Positions 42,114-50,941 of a stretch of DNA of 64,000 bases are shown piece by piece (the first letter of the stretch is position 1; each line of letters opens with the position of its first letter). The notes below the pieces were generated by a model that did not search any database, had not been told where the DNA came from, and worked only from the letters and a program-made list of their open reading frames with translations. The position numbers and the translations under genes were made by a program. This DNA is from Pseudomonas sp. ADAK13 (GTDB lineage Bacteria; Pseudomonadota; Gammaproteobacteria; Pseudomonadales; Pseudomonadaceae): NCBI RefSeq assembly GCF_012935715.1, contig NZ_CP052860.1:6200001-6264000 (forward strand), written 5' to 3'.

Positions 42114-42452
42114 TCAGGGTGAAAAGGTTTGTTCGAAGGTCGCGGTGATCGCGTAGACCTGGCCGCCGCGGTGCACTGGCTTGTAGCCGTTGCACTTGTA
42201 GAGGCCCAGGTCTCCCAGGGGCGGCTCCCAGAGGAAGCCCTTTGCACCCTTGTGCCGGTCGATGAAGTCCATGATGTCCTTGATCCGGCCCTTCATGCCG
42301 GTGAAGGTGACTGGCCAGGACTGGGATTTGTTGTTGATCCCGTCCTCGGTCGACTGCGCGTAGCCGTCGGCAAACTGCTTCGTGCGCACGCGCTGCTTGA
42401 TGTCACCCTCGACGCCCTTCTCGGTGGCCCAGGTAAATCGCTCGATTGCCAT
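42114..42452 (-). CDS. Minor tail protein, lambda gpM-like
   Basis: 112 aa. The opening ERFTWATEKGVEGDIKQRV and the end GGQVYAITATFEQTFSP are typical of gpM. It sits between the tape measure and L genes as in lambda. Confidence 0.9.
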   Translation of the reverse strand: MAIERFTWATEKGVEGDIKQRVRTKQFADGYAQSTEDGINNKSQSWPVTFTGMKGRIKDIMDFIDRHKGAKGFLWEPPLGDLGLYKCNGYKPVHRGGQVYAITATFEQTFSP

Positions 42453-42455
42453 AAA

Positions 42456-45400
42456 TCATCCTTTTACGTTTCGGCTGCTCACGCCGCCTTGGCGCCAAGA
42501 CTTGGCGATCTCTTCTGTTGCGATTTGTCGGGTGCGCGACTCCATGTTGCGCTGGAACAGCTCGGCGTCGAACTCGGCCCCGTCTGGGCGGCCGGCCTCC
42601 TGATCCGTCAGGATGATCGGCATGCTGAGATTGAGGTTTACCCCGCCACCGCCGCCGCCAATCGCGGAAACACCCAGCTTGCCGTTGGCAGTTCGGGTGA
42701 GCGGCATGATTGCCTCTGGCCCGGCCTCGCCAAATAGAGCCATGGGCGCCAATGTTGGACCAGTGGCGATGGTGTTGGTGAACGCGCCGCCGTCGGCAAA
42801 CATCTGCACACCGCCCGACCAGGCGCCGCCCTTGGCCTGAATGCTGCCCGGAGTGAAGTTTGAAAGGTCAGTTCCGGTGTAGCCGGCCTGACTTGCCCCG
42901 CCAGAACCACCGCCGCCGAAGTAGCTCAGACCTGCGCCAAACAAGCTGCTGAGTAGCTGTGAGCTCGCTTGTCGAGTGGCAATCCGCGCCATGTCCGCAA
43001 GGATCGATTTGGCAAAGTCAGCAAACGACAGCTTCCCGGTCAGCGCGAAATTAACCACCGCATCTTCCATGGAACTGAAGGCATTGCCGAACAGGGTTTT
43101 GGTCTTCCCGGCAATGTTCTTCGCCGAATCCAGGTAGTTGGCCCAGGCCGACGTCGCGCCCCTCGTCCAGTCGCCCTGGGCGTTCTCCACATCCGCATAG
43201 TTCTGCCGGATCTGGTCTGTAGCAGCCTTGTTCGCGTCTGCGAGCGCCTGCGATTTACGCTTGAACTCCTCCTCCGACATGTTGCGCGACGGGTCGGACT
43301 TCTGGTTGGCCAACTCCAACGACTGCTGAGCAAACCGGTCTTGCTGGCTGTTCAGTTCGCCATTGAGTGCATTCTGGCGGTCACCCTGGCCCACGCCGAG
43401 AACCGCGCGTTGGCCAGCAAGCTCCAGTGCTCGTTGTTGCTGAGCCAGGGCCTGCACGTAGGTGGTGATCGACCGTTCCTGCTTGGCCAGACGCCCGGTC
43501 TCGTTGGTGGCCAACACCTCAAGCTGGCTGTCAGCCTCCTTCTGCGCCTTGACCATCCCTGCGCGCGCGTCAGCGATCTTCTGGTCCAACTGGATGCTCT
43601 GGGCAGCACTCGTGGACTTCTTGCCTTTGACGGCCTCCAGCGCGGCAATCTCGGCCTCGTAGGCTGCGGTCACCTCGTCGCGCTGGTTGCCGATCAGGGC
43701 TTCACGCTTCAGCGCGTATTCGGCCTGAGAAATAAGCCCGGCCTTCTCCGCCGCGTCCAGTTGCTTCTGGGTGTTTTTGTACTCATCAACGATGGCGGCT
43801 AGGTTGTTCTTGGCGTTGTTGAAACCGGTCAGGTCGACCTGATTGGCAGCAGCTTTTGGGTCTTTGAACTTGTCGCGGGTCTGTTTTTCTAAAGCCGCTT
43901 CCTCCGCGGCGGTGAACGTGTAGCCTGCCTGTCGCGCAGAAGCGATACGCCTTTGATTTTCCTCAAGCGCTTTGGTCAGCTTCGTGGACTTTGATGCCGT
44001 CGCTTCGAGGTTGCTTTGCAGCGTTTCATAGGCCTTCGTGCCCTCACGAATATCTTGCGCTTGGAACATTTCACGCCGGGCCTTCACCTGATCATCCACT
44101 TCCTTCTGCAACAAGGAGGTGATGTCGCTCTGGGCTCCGGCCTCGCCGCCACTGAGCATCATCATGTCCGGGTTGTCGCCCAGGATCATCGGGTTAGATT
44201 TAGCGTTACGTAGCGTATTCAGGCGGTCGGCGAGCTTTTCGAACTTCTCGTCGAAGGTATCTTCGCGCCCGATATCAAGCACTGCGTCCCAGGCACCTTT
44301 GGCGGCCCCCTTAACTGCATTCCATGCGCTTTCGACCGTACCCAGGTTGCCGGTGATGGTGCCAGCACGCTCGATCAGCGCATCAGCGTATGCACCCTCT
44401 GCCACCTGCTGGGCGCCCAGCGTATCGCCTTGCTCCTGCAAGGCCCGAATCTGGGTGTACACGGCGGCGGTGAGAAAGTTGTACTTGTCATTGAGCGCAA
44501 CGACCGACTTTAGCGGGTCATCAGCCAGCTTGGTAAATTCCTGAACGGTTTCAGATGCCGCTTTGCCGGTGGCTTTCTCGAACGAGAGAGCTGCAATAGC
44601 AATCTGTTCGAAGCTACCGCTGACGATCTTCCCGGAGCCCGCCAACTGCGCCAGAACCGCCGCTGCCGAACCAGTAGTGCCAATGGTAGTGCTGACCTGC
44701 TTCGCCATGGCCGCAAGCGATGACGAGGTTGTGCCAGCGGCATTCCCAGTGGTTACCAGGGACTCACGGAATTTGTCCTGCTCCTCGCTACCTTTGTAAT
44801 AGCCAACGGCCAAGCCGCCCACGGCTGCGGTGGCCAGGGCCAGCGGCCCCAGAATGGCAAGCAGCCCAGCGGCGCCCGCTCCAGCCCCAGCGCCCAGTTG
44901 CGCAACCGCACGTACACCACTCCCCCAGTCGCCCGAGGAAAGAGCATTGCCCAACTGCACGACGTTTTCCTGCGCCTGGCGGGTGCCGAGGCGCAGCTTG
45001 TCAAAACCGGTGGTGGTCTTTTCGAGCTTGGCGTAGTCCTTGTCGATCTTGCTCAGGGCAGTGTTGTACTGGTCCTGGCTGATGCGGCCGGCGTCCAGGT
45101 GTTTTCCCAGTTGCTCGACCTGTGTGTCCAGCTTGGCCAGCGCCGCGCGGGCCGGGTCAATCGCCCCCAACAGGCTGTTCAAGGCCTTCTGCTCATCCAT
45201 CGCAGACTTGGCCAGGGCGATCTGCTGCTTATCGAGCTGCGCCGAGATCTTCGCTGCCTCGGCCTCACCATAGGCGCCGGTCTTGGTCAGCTTCGCCAGC
45301 GCGTCACGCTGCTTTGCCAGGTCCTGTGTGGTCTTGGCACTGGTGGAAAGCGATTTCTCCAGCGCCTGCATTTCGTTCATCAGCGAAACGGCGGACTGCT

Positions 45401-45497
45401 CGGCCCGGCCGCCGGCCTTCGCCATTTCATCCAGACTCGTTTTCGCCTGGATTGCATCGGCCGAGTCGATCTTGACGCCGAGTTCTGCAATGTTCAT
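42456..45497 (-). CDS. Tail tape-measure protein, lambda gpH-like
   Basis: 1013 aa. N-terminus MNIAELGVKIDSADAIQAKT is the standard tape-measure opening. Long coiled coils flank a hydrophobic region at about 200-235 (GLLAILGPLALATAAVGGLAV); the C-terminus has the lambda tape-measure domain (LSFADFAKSILADMARIATRQ) and Gly-rich tail. Its length sets tail length and it helps DNA pass into the cell. Confidence 0.92.
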   Translation of the reverse strand: MNIAELGVKIDSADAIQAKTSLDEMAKAGGRAEQSAVSLMNEMQALEKSLSTSAKTTQDLAKQRDALAKLTKTGAYGEAEAAKISAQLDKQQIALAKSAMDEQKALNSLLGAIDPARAALAKLDTQVEQLGKHLDAGRISQDQYNTALSKIDKDYAKLEKTTTGFDKLRLGTRQAQENVVQLGNALSSGDWGSGVRAVAQLGAGAGAGAAGLLAILGPLALATAAVGGLAVGYYKGSEEQDKFRESLVTTGNAAGTTSSSLAAMAKQVSTTIGTTGSAAAVLAQLAGSGKIVSGSFEQIAIAALSFEKATGKAASETVQEFTKLADDPLKSVVALNDKYNFLTAAVYTQIRALQEQGDTLGAQQVAEGAYADALIERAGTITGNLGTVESAWNAVKGAAKGAWDAVLDIGREDTFDEKFEKLADRLNTLRNAKSNPMILGDNPDMMMLSGGEAGAQSDITSLLQKEVDDQVKARREMFQAQDIREGTKAYETLQSNLEATASKSTKLTKALEENQRRIASARQAGYTFTAAEEAALEKQTRDKFKDPKAAANQVDLTGFNNAKNNLAAIVDEYKNTQKQLDAAEKAGLISQAEYALKREALIGNQRDEVTAAYEAEIAALEAVKGKKSTSAAQSIQLDQKIADARAGMVKAQKEADSQLEVLATNETGRLAKQERSITTYVQALAQQQRALELAGQRAVLGVGQGDRQNALNGELNSQQDRFAQQSLELANQKSDPSRNMSEEEFKRKSQALADANKAATDQIRQNYADVENAQGDWTRGATSAWANYLDSAKNIAGKTKTLFGNAFSSMEDAVVNFALTGKLSFADFAKSILADMARIATRQASSQLLSSLFGAGLSYFGGGGSGGASQAGYTGTDLSNFTPGSIQAKGGAWSGGVQMFADGGAFTNTIATGPTLAPMALFGEAGPEAIMPLTRTANGKLGVSAIGGGGGGVNLNLSMPIILTDQEAGRPDGAEFDAELFQRNMESRTRQIATEEIAKSWRQGGVSSRNVKG

Positions 45498-45524
45498 CGA
45501 CTCACCTTGAATAAGTGCCCGTAG

Positions 45525-46225
45525 TTACGGGCTGTTTTCCCTTTCCTCCGCCATAACGCGCAGGGCTTCGCCTTCCAGCACCTGAAGGTCAGGGAAGATT
45601 TCAGCGAGTTTCTTTTTCTTGATGCCGAGGAAGCCGGCCACGTCGCGGATGCAGGTGTAGTCGAGACCGATTGCGCCACCGGCGCCAGCCCGCCACTGAG
45701 TCGACATCCTGTTGAACAGGTAGAACGCCGGCCAGTTGCAGGGCCAGACCTCGGTCACCTCTTCAAGGTCACCCGGGGTGAGCCCGAACAGGCCCATCAA
45801 CTCAGCAGGTGCCGCCGGCGCGTAGAGTGCGCGGGCAGCGTCCGTCAGTTTCCCAAGCGGGCCTGATTGAATGCGCTCTGGTAGGCATTCACGACCGCCT
45901 CAGCAGCGCCCTGGCAGGACGTCACCAGCGCCCGAATGCTCTTGTCGTCGAACTTGTCGTCAAAGCCCCAGCCGACTACCAGGTCCTTGATCTGCTGCGA
46001 CTGCTGCTCAGTGTCAGCAGCAACGATTTCGGAAAGCGTTGGGCTTTCGCCCAGGGCGGTCCGAGCTTCATCGCGCTTCAGGTTCCACTCATCAAACAGA
46101 GCGGCAAGCCCCGGGCGATCCCGATACTTAAAGGTGAACTCGATTTTCTCGGGCTCACCCCCAACGATAGGGATCGACACGAAGGCCTTGAACGTCGGGT
46201 TTTGGGCAATTCTGATCTTCGCCAT
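45525..46225 (-). CDS. Frameshift product GT of tail assembly chaperone
   Basis: The zero frame (126 aa) ends NQARLGN-stop; a -1 shift on GGGAAAC would continue KLTDAARALYAPAAPAELMG into the DUF1799-type T domain (WPCNWPAFYLF) and end at 45525, giving about 233 aa. The T frame is open right back to the slippery site and has no good ribosome site of its own before MMGLFG. This matches lambda G/GT, where the fusion recruits the tube protein to the tape measure. Confidence 0.85.
45845..46225 (-). CDS. Tail assembly chaperone, gpG-like
   Basis: 126 aa, the unshifted product. MAKIRIAQNPTFKAFVSIPI and the acidic helical body fit the phage tail assembly chaperone family. It coats the tape measure during tail assembly together with GT. 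Starts 3 bases after the tail tube gene stop. Confidence 0.88.
   Translation of the reverse strand: MAKIRIAQNPTFKAFVSIPIVGGEPEKIEFTFKYRDRPGLAALFDEWNLKRDEARTALGESPTLSEIVAADTEQQSQQIKDLVVGWGFDDKFDDKSIRALVTSCQGAAEAVVNAYQSAFNQARLGN
45848..45854 (-). promoter_or_regulatory. Programmed -1 ribosomal frameshift heptamer GGGAAAC
   Basis: Read on the minus strand as G-GGA-AAC with the zero-frame stop TGA immediately following, this is a canonical X-XXY-YYZ slippery site. Lambda uses GGGAAAG at the same place. Confidence 0.88.
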
Positions 46226-46228
46226 GGG

Positions 46229-46885
46229 TTACGCCACCGCTGTCAGGTAACGGGTCGGTTCGCCCTGCAGCGCCAGGTTGACGGTGCGGGTCAGCAAGTT
46301 GCTGCGGGACACAGTCGGCTGATTGGAGAAGGAGGTGAAGGCGCCGTAGAACAGCGTGTCGTTGCCCGGCAGGTTCAGGCGCGCGGCCTGAATGGTCTGG
46401 CTGGCATCAGCGGCGCGCAGGATGGCGTTGAACGCCTGCCCCGGGTCATCCGCAATGGTCAGCGCCAAGCTGGCCGCCGCTTTGTCGGTTGGCATCTGGC
46501 GGCCCTGCTTGTCTTCCAGGAACACCACGTCCAGATAGTTCTGGGTGCCGCCGGCGAAAGCCACGTCAGTGATTTGCGGAATCTGCACCCAGGTCAGCAC
46601 CTTCTTCAGCGAGCCGATGCCGGAGCCGGCCGGGTAGACCTGCACGTCTGTGGTGTCGATGCCTTCGAGGGTGATGGCGGCGGCAGTGGCAGCTTTCACA
46701 CGCACAACCCGATTACCCAGGCGAGTCCAGCCGGATGTGATGATCACGATGTCGCCAGCCGACAGCGTGCCGCCAGTCACAGTGGCCACAGCCTCAGCCG
46801 CGTTGCTCAGCGCCGAAAACGGGATGTCCGGGCCATAGGTGGCACCGTGTTGGAAGGTGCCGCCGTCCGGAATTTTGTAGCCCAT
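46229..46885 (-). CDS. Major tail tube protein
   Basis: 218 aa; AGAGGAAATACCC precedes ATG 46885. The order (after the tail terminator, before G/GT) and the beta-rich body (GYKIPDGGTFQHGATYG; LNLPGNDTLFYGAFTSF) identify the tail tube subunit. It has one domain, without an added Ig domain. Forms the flexible tube of the siphovirus tail. Confidence 0.88.
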   Translation of the reverse strand: MGYKIPDGGTFQHGATYGPDIPFSALSNAAEAVATVTGGTLSAGDIVIITSGWTRLGNRVVRVKAATAAAITLEGIDTTDVQVYPAGSGIGSLKKVLTWVQIPQITDVAFAGGTQNYLDVVFLEDKQGRQMPTDKAAASLALTIADDPGQAFNAILRAADASQTIQAARLNLPGNDTLFYGAFTSFSNQPTVSRSNLLTRTVNLALQGEPTRYLTAVA

Positions 46886-46909
46886 GGGTATTTCCTCTTT
46901 GCAGATATG

Positions 46910-46932
46910 AAAAAACCCGCTCAATGGCGGGT
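46910..46932 (-). terminator. Intrinsic terminator before the tail tube gene
   Basis: Minus strand AACCCGCCATTGAGCGGGTTTTTT (imperfect CCCGC/GCGGG stem with a T-run), 25 bases before the tube gene start. Confidence 0.8.
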
Positions 46933-46957
46933 TCGTAGGTTTGCCCAGTGGGCGGGA

Positions 46958-47374
46958 TCAGTTCGTGTCGGCTCGGTACAAGAACGAGACCGGGACGGTG
47001 TAGGTGGAATCGCCGGTGATGCCGGGCCCCGGGTCGACCGGAGACATCGTCACCACGGTGACCGAGCCCTTCGTGTCCCTGGCGTACAACGGGAACAGGG
47101 TGGTCAGTTCGCCCACTACGGGGTTCGTCTGGGTCTTGCCGGTGCCCGCCGGGGCGATGACGCTGACTTGGAACACGCCGGTGAACAGCCGGTGATCACC
47201 GCCGAGCGTGTTGCTCGCGGTGTCGCCCGGAATAGTGAAGGCTTGCAGGTAGGTTTCGCCCGCCGCCGGCGTATAGGTCGTATTCTCGAAGACGATCTTC
47301 AGCTTCTCCGACCTGGTAGCGTTCCAGGCGATGAGCTTGGCCTCGTAGATCGAAGCAATAATTGCGTGACTCAT
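46958..47374 (-). CDS. Tail terminator-like protein (DUF4128 type)
   Basis: 138 aa. SHAIIASIYEAKLIAWNA, then YTPAAGETYLQAFTIPGDT and FQVSVIAPAGTGKT, fit the tail terminator/completion family that caps the tube. Overlaps the upstream gene by 4 bases. Confidence 0.8.
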   Translation of the reverse strand: MSHAIIASIYEAKLIAWNATRSEKLKIVFENTTYTPAAGETYLQAFTIPGDTASNTLGGDHRLFTGVFQVSVIAPAGTGKTQTNPVVGELTTLFPLYARDTKGSVTVVTMSPVDPGPGITGDSTYTVPVSFLYRADTN

Positions 47375-47955
47375 ACCTGGTTGTTCCTGATGGCCTCCAG
47401 CACGATCTGCTGAAAGCGAGCCACGGTTACCCGGACCATGCCACCGGGGGCCTGGGTGGAATGGCCGAACTCCAGCGGGATGGCATAGGGCAAATTGTTG
47501 ATGATGTAGGCCATCTGGCCGGCGGTGAAGTCGCTCATAGCAGCGACCAGCGCGGCCGTGGTTTCGGCGCCGCTCGGGTCTACTTCGTCAAAAGTGACGC
47601 TCTCGACCACGCCGAGCGATATGTGCCAGTTCGCCCGGAACCGTCCGCCGACGTAGCCTTCGGGCGCTTTGATGTCCATGCCATCGTTGAGCTTGCGGCC
47701 CTTCTTCAGCCTGCCACCCTTGGTGAGGTTGGCCGGATCACTGCGCAATGCGCTGTTGTGGTCGTCGACGGCCTTGTTGTACTGAGTCGCCACTGCGTTC
47801 TGCGCCCAGATCTCCGGGTTACCCACGGGTGACATACGAATCAGGCTGCTGCCGACCTCGATGATGATCTCGCGCACACTGGCGTCGATGGCTTCGCTGG
47901 TCTGGGCTGCGAACTCGGCGAGACTCAAGGCGAAACTGCCGGATTGGGTCGCCAT
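47371..47955 (-). CDS. Tail completion / head-tail joining protein, HK97 gp10-like
   Basis: 194 aa. The ...RSVREIIIEVGSSLIRMSP-like opening helices, GGRFRANWHIS and the end NLPYAIPLEFGHSTQAPGG are characteristic of the gp10/neck family in siphoviruses. Located between connector and terminator genes. Confidence 0.8.
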   Translation of the reverse strand: MATQSGSFALSLAEFAAQTSEAIDASVREIIIEVGSSLIRMSPVGNPEIWAQNAVATQYNKAVDDHNSALRSDPANLTKGGRLKKGRKLNDGMDIKAPEGYVGGRFRANWHISLGVVESVTFDEVDPSGAETTAALVAAMSDFTAGQMAYIINNLPYAIPLEFGHSTQAPGGMVRVTVARFQQIVLEAIRNNQV

Positions 47956-47956
47956 G

Positions 47957-48349
47957 TCATTTCCTCAGTTGCGCCGTCCACGTTGCATCAGCCGGATCGG
48001 CTGACACGTTCATCACCCGAAGCCCGTTGACGATATCGCCAATAGCCGGGGCAACCGGTACCGCCGTCGGAACACCGGCCTCCGACACGAATAGCTCGTT
48101 TTGCAGCACCAGCAGCTTCTTGTCGGTGGTCTGGATGAGGGAGCCGTCGATTTCTTTGGACAAGTAGCTGCCCAGAACGCCGCGCCCCGAGTACGTCACG
48201 ATGGTCTCCGGCGTTTCGCCGCCCAGTTCCGGGTCATACTCGCCAGCGACCTTGCGCACGCCTGTCACCGGTTTGACTGCATCGGCCAGACCATCGGGAT
48301 CGTCGAACGCCTCGGCCAGATCGGCCTGAATTTCTTCGCGCATGCCCAT
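47957..48349 (-). CDS. Head-tail connector / stopper protein
   Basis: 130 aa from ATG 48349 (AAGGA 8 bases upstream). The acidic helical start REEIQADLAEAFDDPDGLAD and a beta body (TYSGRGVLGSYLSKEI) suit a head closure/stopper protein. Assigned mainly by gene order. Confidence 0.65.
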   Translation of the reverse strand: MGMREEIQADLAEAFDDPDGLADAVKPVTGVRKVAGEYDPELGGETPETIVTYSGRGVLGSYLSKEIDGSLIQTTDKKLLVLQNELFVSEAGVPTAVPVAPAIGDIVNGLRVMNVSADPADATWTAQLRK

Positions 48350-48351
48350 GA

Positions 48352-48729
48352 TCAGATCCTTTTCAGCATCATCACGCCGGAGCGCTTGATCCAAGGCTCC
48401 AGCAGCGCCAGGGCGAAGTTCACGCCGGCCGACTGATCGGCAGAGCCTGCCACGTAGGCCTTGCTCACCGATGTGCCGGACTGAGCCGAGACCGTCTTGC
48501 TCTGCACTTCCTTCTGCGTTGCCGTGTATAGCTTGCCCGCCGCCGCCTCTTTGGCAACCTGGGCGCCGGCTGTTTTGATCTCGGTCGGGACCGGATCGGG
48601 AACAGGCCGCTTAATCTTGGCCGTGAGCCAGGCGTTGGCCATGGTCACAGCAAGGACCGGATCACCGGTGCCGGCCCAGTCAGGACCGAGCTGGGCGTCA
48701 ACATCGGCAACGGTGATGAAGTCGGTCAT
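48352..48729 (-). CDS. Head-tail adaptor, gp6-like
   Basis: 125 aa. MTDFITVADVDAQLGPDWAG and helices to ALLEPWIKRSG look like the small adaptor that docks on the portal. Assigned by order between capsid-side and connector genes. Confidence 0.6.
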   Translation of the reverse strand: MTDFITVADVDAQLGPDWAGTGDPVLAVTMANAWLTAKIKRPVPDPVPTEIKTAGAQVAKEAAAGKLYTATQKEVQSKTVSAQSGTSVSKAYVAGSADQSAGVNFALALLEPWIKRSGVMMLKRI

Positions 48730-48739
48730 GTGCTTGTCC

Positions 48740-49045
48740 TTATTCCGCTGGCACCAGGGCCTGCAGGTCTTCTTTCTTGGCGGTCGCGTCGAAGGTGATG
48801 CCCTTCGCGGTCAGCCACTCTTTCAGCTCCGGCACCTTCATTTTCAGAGGGTCGGTTTCGGGCGCTTCCTGTTCCTTGCCATCGGAAACCTTGATGCCGG
48901 CAGCCTGGTAAGCATCGAAGATATCCGGTGCATCGCCATCAACGACCACCTCGGTCGCGGAGCCTATGACGCCGAAAAACTCGCTTAGCAGGCGGTAGCA
49001 CACGCCGCGCTCTTTGCCAGGCTTGTCCGTGTAGATCACTTTCAT
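48740..49045 (-). CDS. Small head protein with C-terminal HeH/LEM-like helix pair
   Basis: 101 aa. The C-terminal 40 residues (MKVPELKEWLTAKGITFD, KKEDLQALV) form a HeH/LEM/SAP-like helix-extended-loop-helix, found in several phage head-region proteins. The N-terminal part (KPGKERGVCYRLLSEFFG) is a separate small domain. Position after the capsid gene suggests a head role. Confidence 0.65.
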   Translation of the reverse strand: MKVIYTDKPGKERGVCYRLLSEFFGVIGSATEVVVDGDAPDIFDAYQAAGIKVSDGKEQEAPETDPLKMKVPELKEWLTAKGITFDATAKKEDLQALVPAE

Positions 49046-49100
49046 AAGTCACCTCAAAAGCATCCCGGCGCCATACGGGCGCCAGGCTGTGTGGGCCGAA

Positions 49101-50078
49101 TTACGGCGTGGTGGTACCGCTGATCACAGCGGCGAACGGAACCTGCTTGCGGCTGAACACGCGCTGCCAGTTCGCAGCAGCGGCGTATTGAGTGGCGGTC
49201 GGGCTGAGGTTCTGAGCCTCGGAACCCTTCCAGCTGAAGCCGGCAGGCTGGAGGATGTAAGTCTTCCGCTCCCAGAGCACTTCGGCACCACCACCATTGC
49301 CGCCGCCCGGCTTACGCTCGAGCTCTACCGGAACCTTCGGCGTGCCTTCGCCGTAGCCGAAAGCGCCCTGGCCGAAGAACACCGACAGGTACTTGCCGGC
49401 GCCATACACCAAGGCATCGTCCATGAACACTGGCTTGCCGAGGTAGGTGGCCAGGATGATCCTGCCGTCTGAGTCACGCAGGTACTCGATGAGGTCCTGC
49501 TTGACCATCTGGTTCATCACCACGGAGTGCACGCCGATCGCGCCGAACTGGTCAGCGGCATCGCCGGCGGTGAATGCTGCATCCTGGAATGCGTTCGCAC
49601 TGATGGTCGCACCCGCGTCGATGACCATGTCACCGCCGTTGTTCGCGATGTTCGAGGCGATGATGCCGCGAGCCGCGCCCAGGGTGTAACGCTGCCACTG
49701 GCGGGTCCAGTAAGTGCCGAAGCGGTTGCGGATCTGCTGCTGAGGTTCAGTGTTCGCCAACTCAGCGGTCAGGTCGGTGACGCCGTAGCCTTTGTTGAGG
49801 TACAGAACCCGGGCACGCATGCTGTCCTGGGTGACTTTGCCGACTTCACCCTGGTCGTTCGGGTCGTCGTTACTGATATTCGGGGCTTCATCAGCGTTGA
49901 GATCCTGCCAGTAGCTGATCTCGGCGGTGCCCTGGCTGCCGGAAGCGATCGCATCCAGCACAGGAGAACGGGTCACAATGCCCGACTCGTACACAGCGGT
50001 CTTTTCCGGGCTGTTAACCGGCGCCAGCGAGGCGTAGTAGTCACCGACGAAGATGTCGGTCAGTTGGGTAGTTGCCAT
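49101..50078 (-). CDS. Major capsid protein
   Basis: 325 aa. Order (after a scaffold-like protein) and features such as TQDSMRARVLYLNKGYGVTD, GVHSVVMNQMVKQDLIEYL and ATYLGKPVFMDDAL identify a coat protein of the group used by DUF4055-portal siphoviruses. Builds the icosahedral shell. Confidence 0.9.
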   Translation of the reverse strand: MATTQLTDIFVGDYYASLAPVNSPEKTAVYESGIVTRSPVLDAIASGSQGTAEISYWQDLNADEAPNISNDDPNDQGEVGKVTQDSMRARVLYLNKGYGVTDLTAELANTEPQQQIRNRFGTYWTRQWQRYTLGAARGIIASNIANNGGDMVIDAGATISANAFQDAAFTAGDAADQFGAIGVHSVVMNQMVKQDLIEYLRDSDGRIILATYLGKPVFMDDALVYGAGKYLSVFFGQGAFGYGEGTPKVPVELERKPGGGNGGGAEVLWERKTYILQPAGFSWKGSEAQNLSPTATQYAAAANWQRVFSRKQVPFAAVISGTTTP

Positions 50079-50081
50079 GGA

Positions 50082-50819
50082 TTAGGTTCCTTTGGTGGCC
50101 TGGATTTTCTTGAAGAGCTCGGGGTTGTCACGGGCGATCGCAGCGCGCTCGGTTTCCGTGTACTCGCCCCACTTTTTCGTGGCCTTGCCACCGTTGTCGC
50201 CGGTCTGCCCGGCACCCTGAGCCCTTGGCCACAGGTGTGTTGCGGTTTCACGCAGCGATTCCGCCCATTCGAGCGGCGACAGCGGGGTTTTCCCGTCCTT
50301 CCCGTAAACGACCTCGCCGTCACGGTCGGTGGCAATCGCCTCGCCGTCTTCACTGAGTTTGAAAGTGCCCCGGGCGCGCAGGATGATGTCCTCGGCGGCC
50401 TCTGGGAGCGCGCCGGCCTTAATGGCAGCAGCGCGGATGGAGTCGGCCAGCACCTTGTCGCTGTACTTGGCGGCAAATTGTTCGGCCTTATCGGCACGGG
50501 CCTTTTCGGCGGCCAGCTTGGTGTCGTAGTCGGTGCGCAGGCGCTCGGTACGGCGGGTGATGACCTCGTCCAGCTTGCCCTCGGCAATCAGCTTGGTCTC
50601 TTCATCCTGGCCCACCTTGGTCAGCAGGCCCTTCACGGCTGCGATGTCCAGGCCTTCAAACTGAGATTTGAAACCGTCCAGCTCAGTTTTGGTGGTCCGG
50701 AGCGAGCCAAGTAGCTCGGTATTTTTGTTCTTGAGGCCCACGGTCGCCGCCTCTACAGCTGCAGCAATGGCGGTCTGAACTGCTGGGTCTTCAAGATCAA
50801 TCTGGTTTTCGTCTGCCAC
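50082..50819 (-). CDS. Scaffold-like protein
   Basis: 245 aa from GTG 50819 (AAGGGG upstream). The frame extends to ATG 50861, but that region is the stem of a terminator, so the GTG is preferred. Acidic start, long coiled coil (residues about 25-125, e.g. DYDTKLAAEKARADKAEQF) and a charged C-terminus are typical of capsid scaffolds. Directly before the capsid gene. Confidence 0.8.
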   Translation of the reverse strand: MADENQIDLEDPAVQTAIAAAVEAATVGLKNKNTELLGSLRTTKTELDGFKSQFEGLDIAAVKGLLTKVGQDEETKLIAEGKLDEVITRRTERLRTDYDTKLAAEKARADKAEQFAAKYSDKVLADSIRAAAIKAGALPEAAEDIILRARGTFKLSEDGEAIATDRDGEVVYGKDGKTPLSPLEWAESLRETATHLWPRAQGAGQTGDNGGKATKKWGEYTETERAAIARDNPELFKKIQATKGT

Positions 50820-50861
50820 TTGGTGCACCCCTTGGGTTTGGTCGGCCCGCTTTGCAGGCAT

Positions 50862-50887
50862 AAAAAAACCCCGGCATGGCCGAGGCT
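50862..50887 (-). terminator. Intrinsic terminator before the scaffold gene
   Basis: Minus strand CCTCGG-CCATG-CCGGGG followed by TTTTTTT. Confidence 0.85.
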
Positions 50888-50941
50888 TGGAATTTTGCTA
50901 ATGTTCGGTACGTGCTGATCACTCAACGATAGGAGGCGGTT

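Noticed and set aside
45525..45800. Independent gene starting MMGLFG
   Set aside because: It has no convincing ribosome site and its frame is open back to a slippery heptamer, so it is treated as the T part of a GT fusion.
50820..50861. Longer scaffold start at ATG 50861
   Set aside because: The ATG abuts the T-run of an intrinsic terminator; GTG 50819 has a ribosome site.
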